A stretch of DNA of 64,000 bases. It comes from Micromonospora sp. WMMD1120 (GTDB taxonomy: Bacteria; Actinomycetota; Actinomycetes; Mycobacteriales; Micromonosporaceae). The position numbers were made by a program, and so were the translations under genes. The notes beneath the pieces are model-generated. The model worked only from the letters and a program-made list of their open reading frames with translations. It ran no database searches and was not told the DNA's origin. Shown one piece after another: positions 63,598-64,000 of the stretch; positions within the stretch are counted from its first letter, which is position 1, and each line of letters begins with the position of its first letter. The stretch is taken from positions 838,501-902,500 of the forward strand of contig NZ_JARUBO010000005.1 of assembly GCF_029626235.1 (NCBI RefSeq), written 5' to 3'.

Positions 63598-63911
63598 CCG
63601 CTGCGCAGCCCGGCCGGAAGCCCGGCGACCTCAAGCCCGGCGACCTGCTGTTGATCGGCGAGGCGTGCTCGGTGCAGTTCGCCGGCGACCGGGCGCTGCG
63701 CCTGCGACTGGTGAGTGTCGACCCGCGCCCGACATACCAGGGTTGGGTCTGGCTGACCGGCTACGCCCTGAACGGCAGGGACGTCGCCGTGGACAAGCGG
63801 GAGGTGTTCGTGCTCCACGCCGGGCTGCGGGTGCTGCGCCCAGCGCCGGGTTCAAGCAAGCCGGGCCCGTCCGGGAGCGCGGAAAGACCGGTTTTCCGGA
63901 CGTCGTGTTGA
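63594..63911 (+). CDS. Hypothetical protein (105 aa), beta-rich
   Basis: From the GTG at 63594, which overlaps the preceding stop. Sequence GDLKPGDLLLIGEACSVQFAGDRALRLRLVSVDPRPTYQGWVWLTGYALNGRDVAVDKREVFVLHAGLRVLR (landmarks) suggests a small all-beta domain. No known family recognised. Tail rich in Gly/Pro/Ser. Probably made together with the 56-residue protein. Confidence 0.65.
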   Translation: MTAAQPGRKPGDLKPGDLLLIGEACSVQFAGDRALRLRLVSVDPRPTYQGWVWLTGYALNGRDVAVDKREVFVLHAGLRVLRPAPGSSKPGPSGSAERPVFRTSC

Positions 63912-63978
63912 TCGAGGTCAGACCGGGCGTGGCATCTGTACCCGGTATTGGTGTCAGAAAACGCGCAGCGGGGTACTT

Positions 63979-64000
63979 CATGGCCGTACCCATCAGGAGG
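63979..64000 (+). promoter_or_regulatory. SD-like end of the window
   Basis: AGGAGG at 63995-64000 is a consensus SD, so a gene on the plus strand probably starts just past the right edge. An ATG at 63979 could also start a short reading frame; undecided. Confidence 0.4.

Overview
The window reads as the chromosome of a high-GC actinomycete, most likely Micromonosporaceae (Micromonospora or a close relative). The evidence is very high GC, many GTG/TTG starts, an XRE-DUF397 pair of the kind abundant in that family, CBM2/CBM6 secreted glycan hydrolases, and the actinobacterial gene order argS-lysA-hom-thrC-thrB-rho-rpmE-prfA-prmC-tsaC. The genus is inferred from style and content; no 16S is present.

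1-28.6 kb is mostly on the minus strand and is the conserved core: partial glyA, a transglycosylase/transpeptidase, an LMW phosphatase, TsaC, PrmC, RF1, L31, Rho, and the aspartate-family pathway (thrB, thrC, hom, lysA) with argS. Accessory genes are inserted into it: an SDR-DUF2867 protein, a GGDEF protein, a T4-Pnk-like kinase-phosphatase, a secreted phosphodiester glycosidase-metallophosphatase fusion, and an MFS plus HAE1/RND exporter pair between thrB and thrC.

28.6-45.5 kb is accessory: a DUF3105-DUF305 pair, an IS630-derived protein that has lost catalytic residues, tRNA-Arg(CCG), an AraC-VOC-UvrA-like operon, a LigD-type polymerase domain, an MFS/HxlR divergent pair, a TetR-MMPL operon with two perfect operators, an erythromycin-esterase-like protein, DUF2795, a Gfo/Idh oxidoreductase facing a cupin, and a two-gene membrane-protein cassette.

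45.5-64 kb is carbon and envelope metabolism: a FabG-like SDR, a GH13 TreS-like enzyme, DUF1349, DedA, a CBM2-GH18 chitinase, a GH16-CBM6 glucanase, a GCS2 ligase, a CoA-disulfide-reductase-like flavoprotein, a LacI regulator, a PfkB kinase coupled to an AGE isomerase, a membrane protein coupled to an APH(6)-like kinase, a Nei glycosylase, and an XRE/DUF397 locus with a small-gene pair.

The most unusual structure is non-coding. Several families of 61-77 bp palindromes (three with two or three copies here) sit mainly between convergent genes. They are flanked by tandem repeats that are C-rich in the sense of each converging gene, giving a repeated C-rich / palindrome / G-rich layout at 2.25-2.53, 42.86-43.07 and 56.26-56.73 kb, with related versions at 30.2, 31.7 and 61.1 kb. 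No CRISPR array, rRNA, prophage or intact IS was found.
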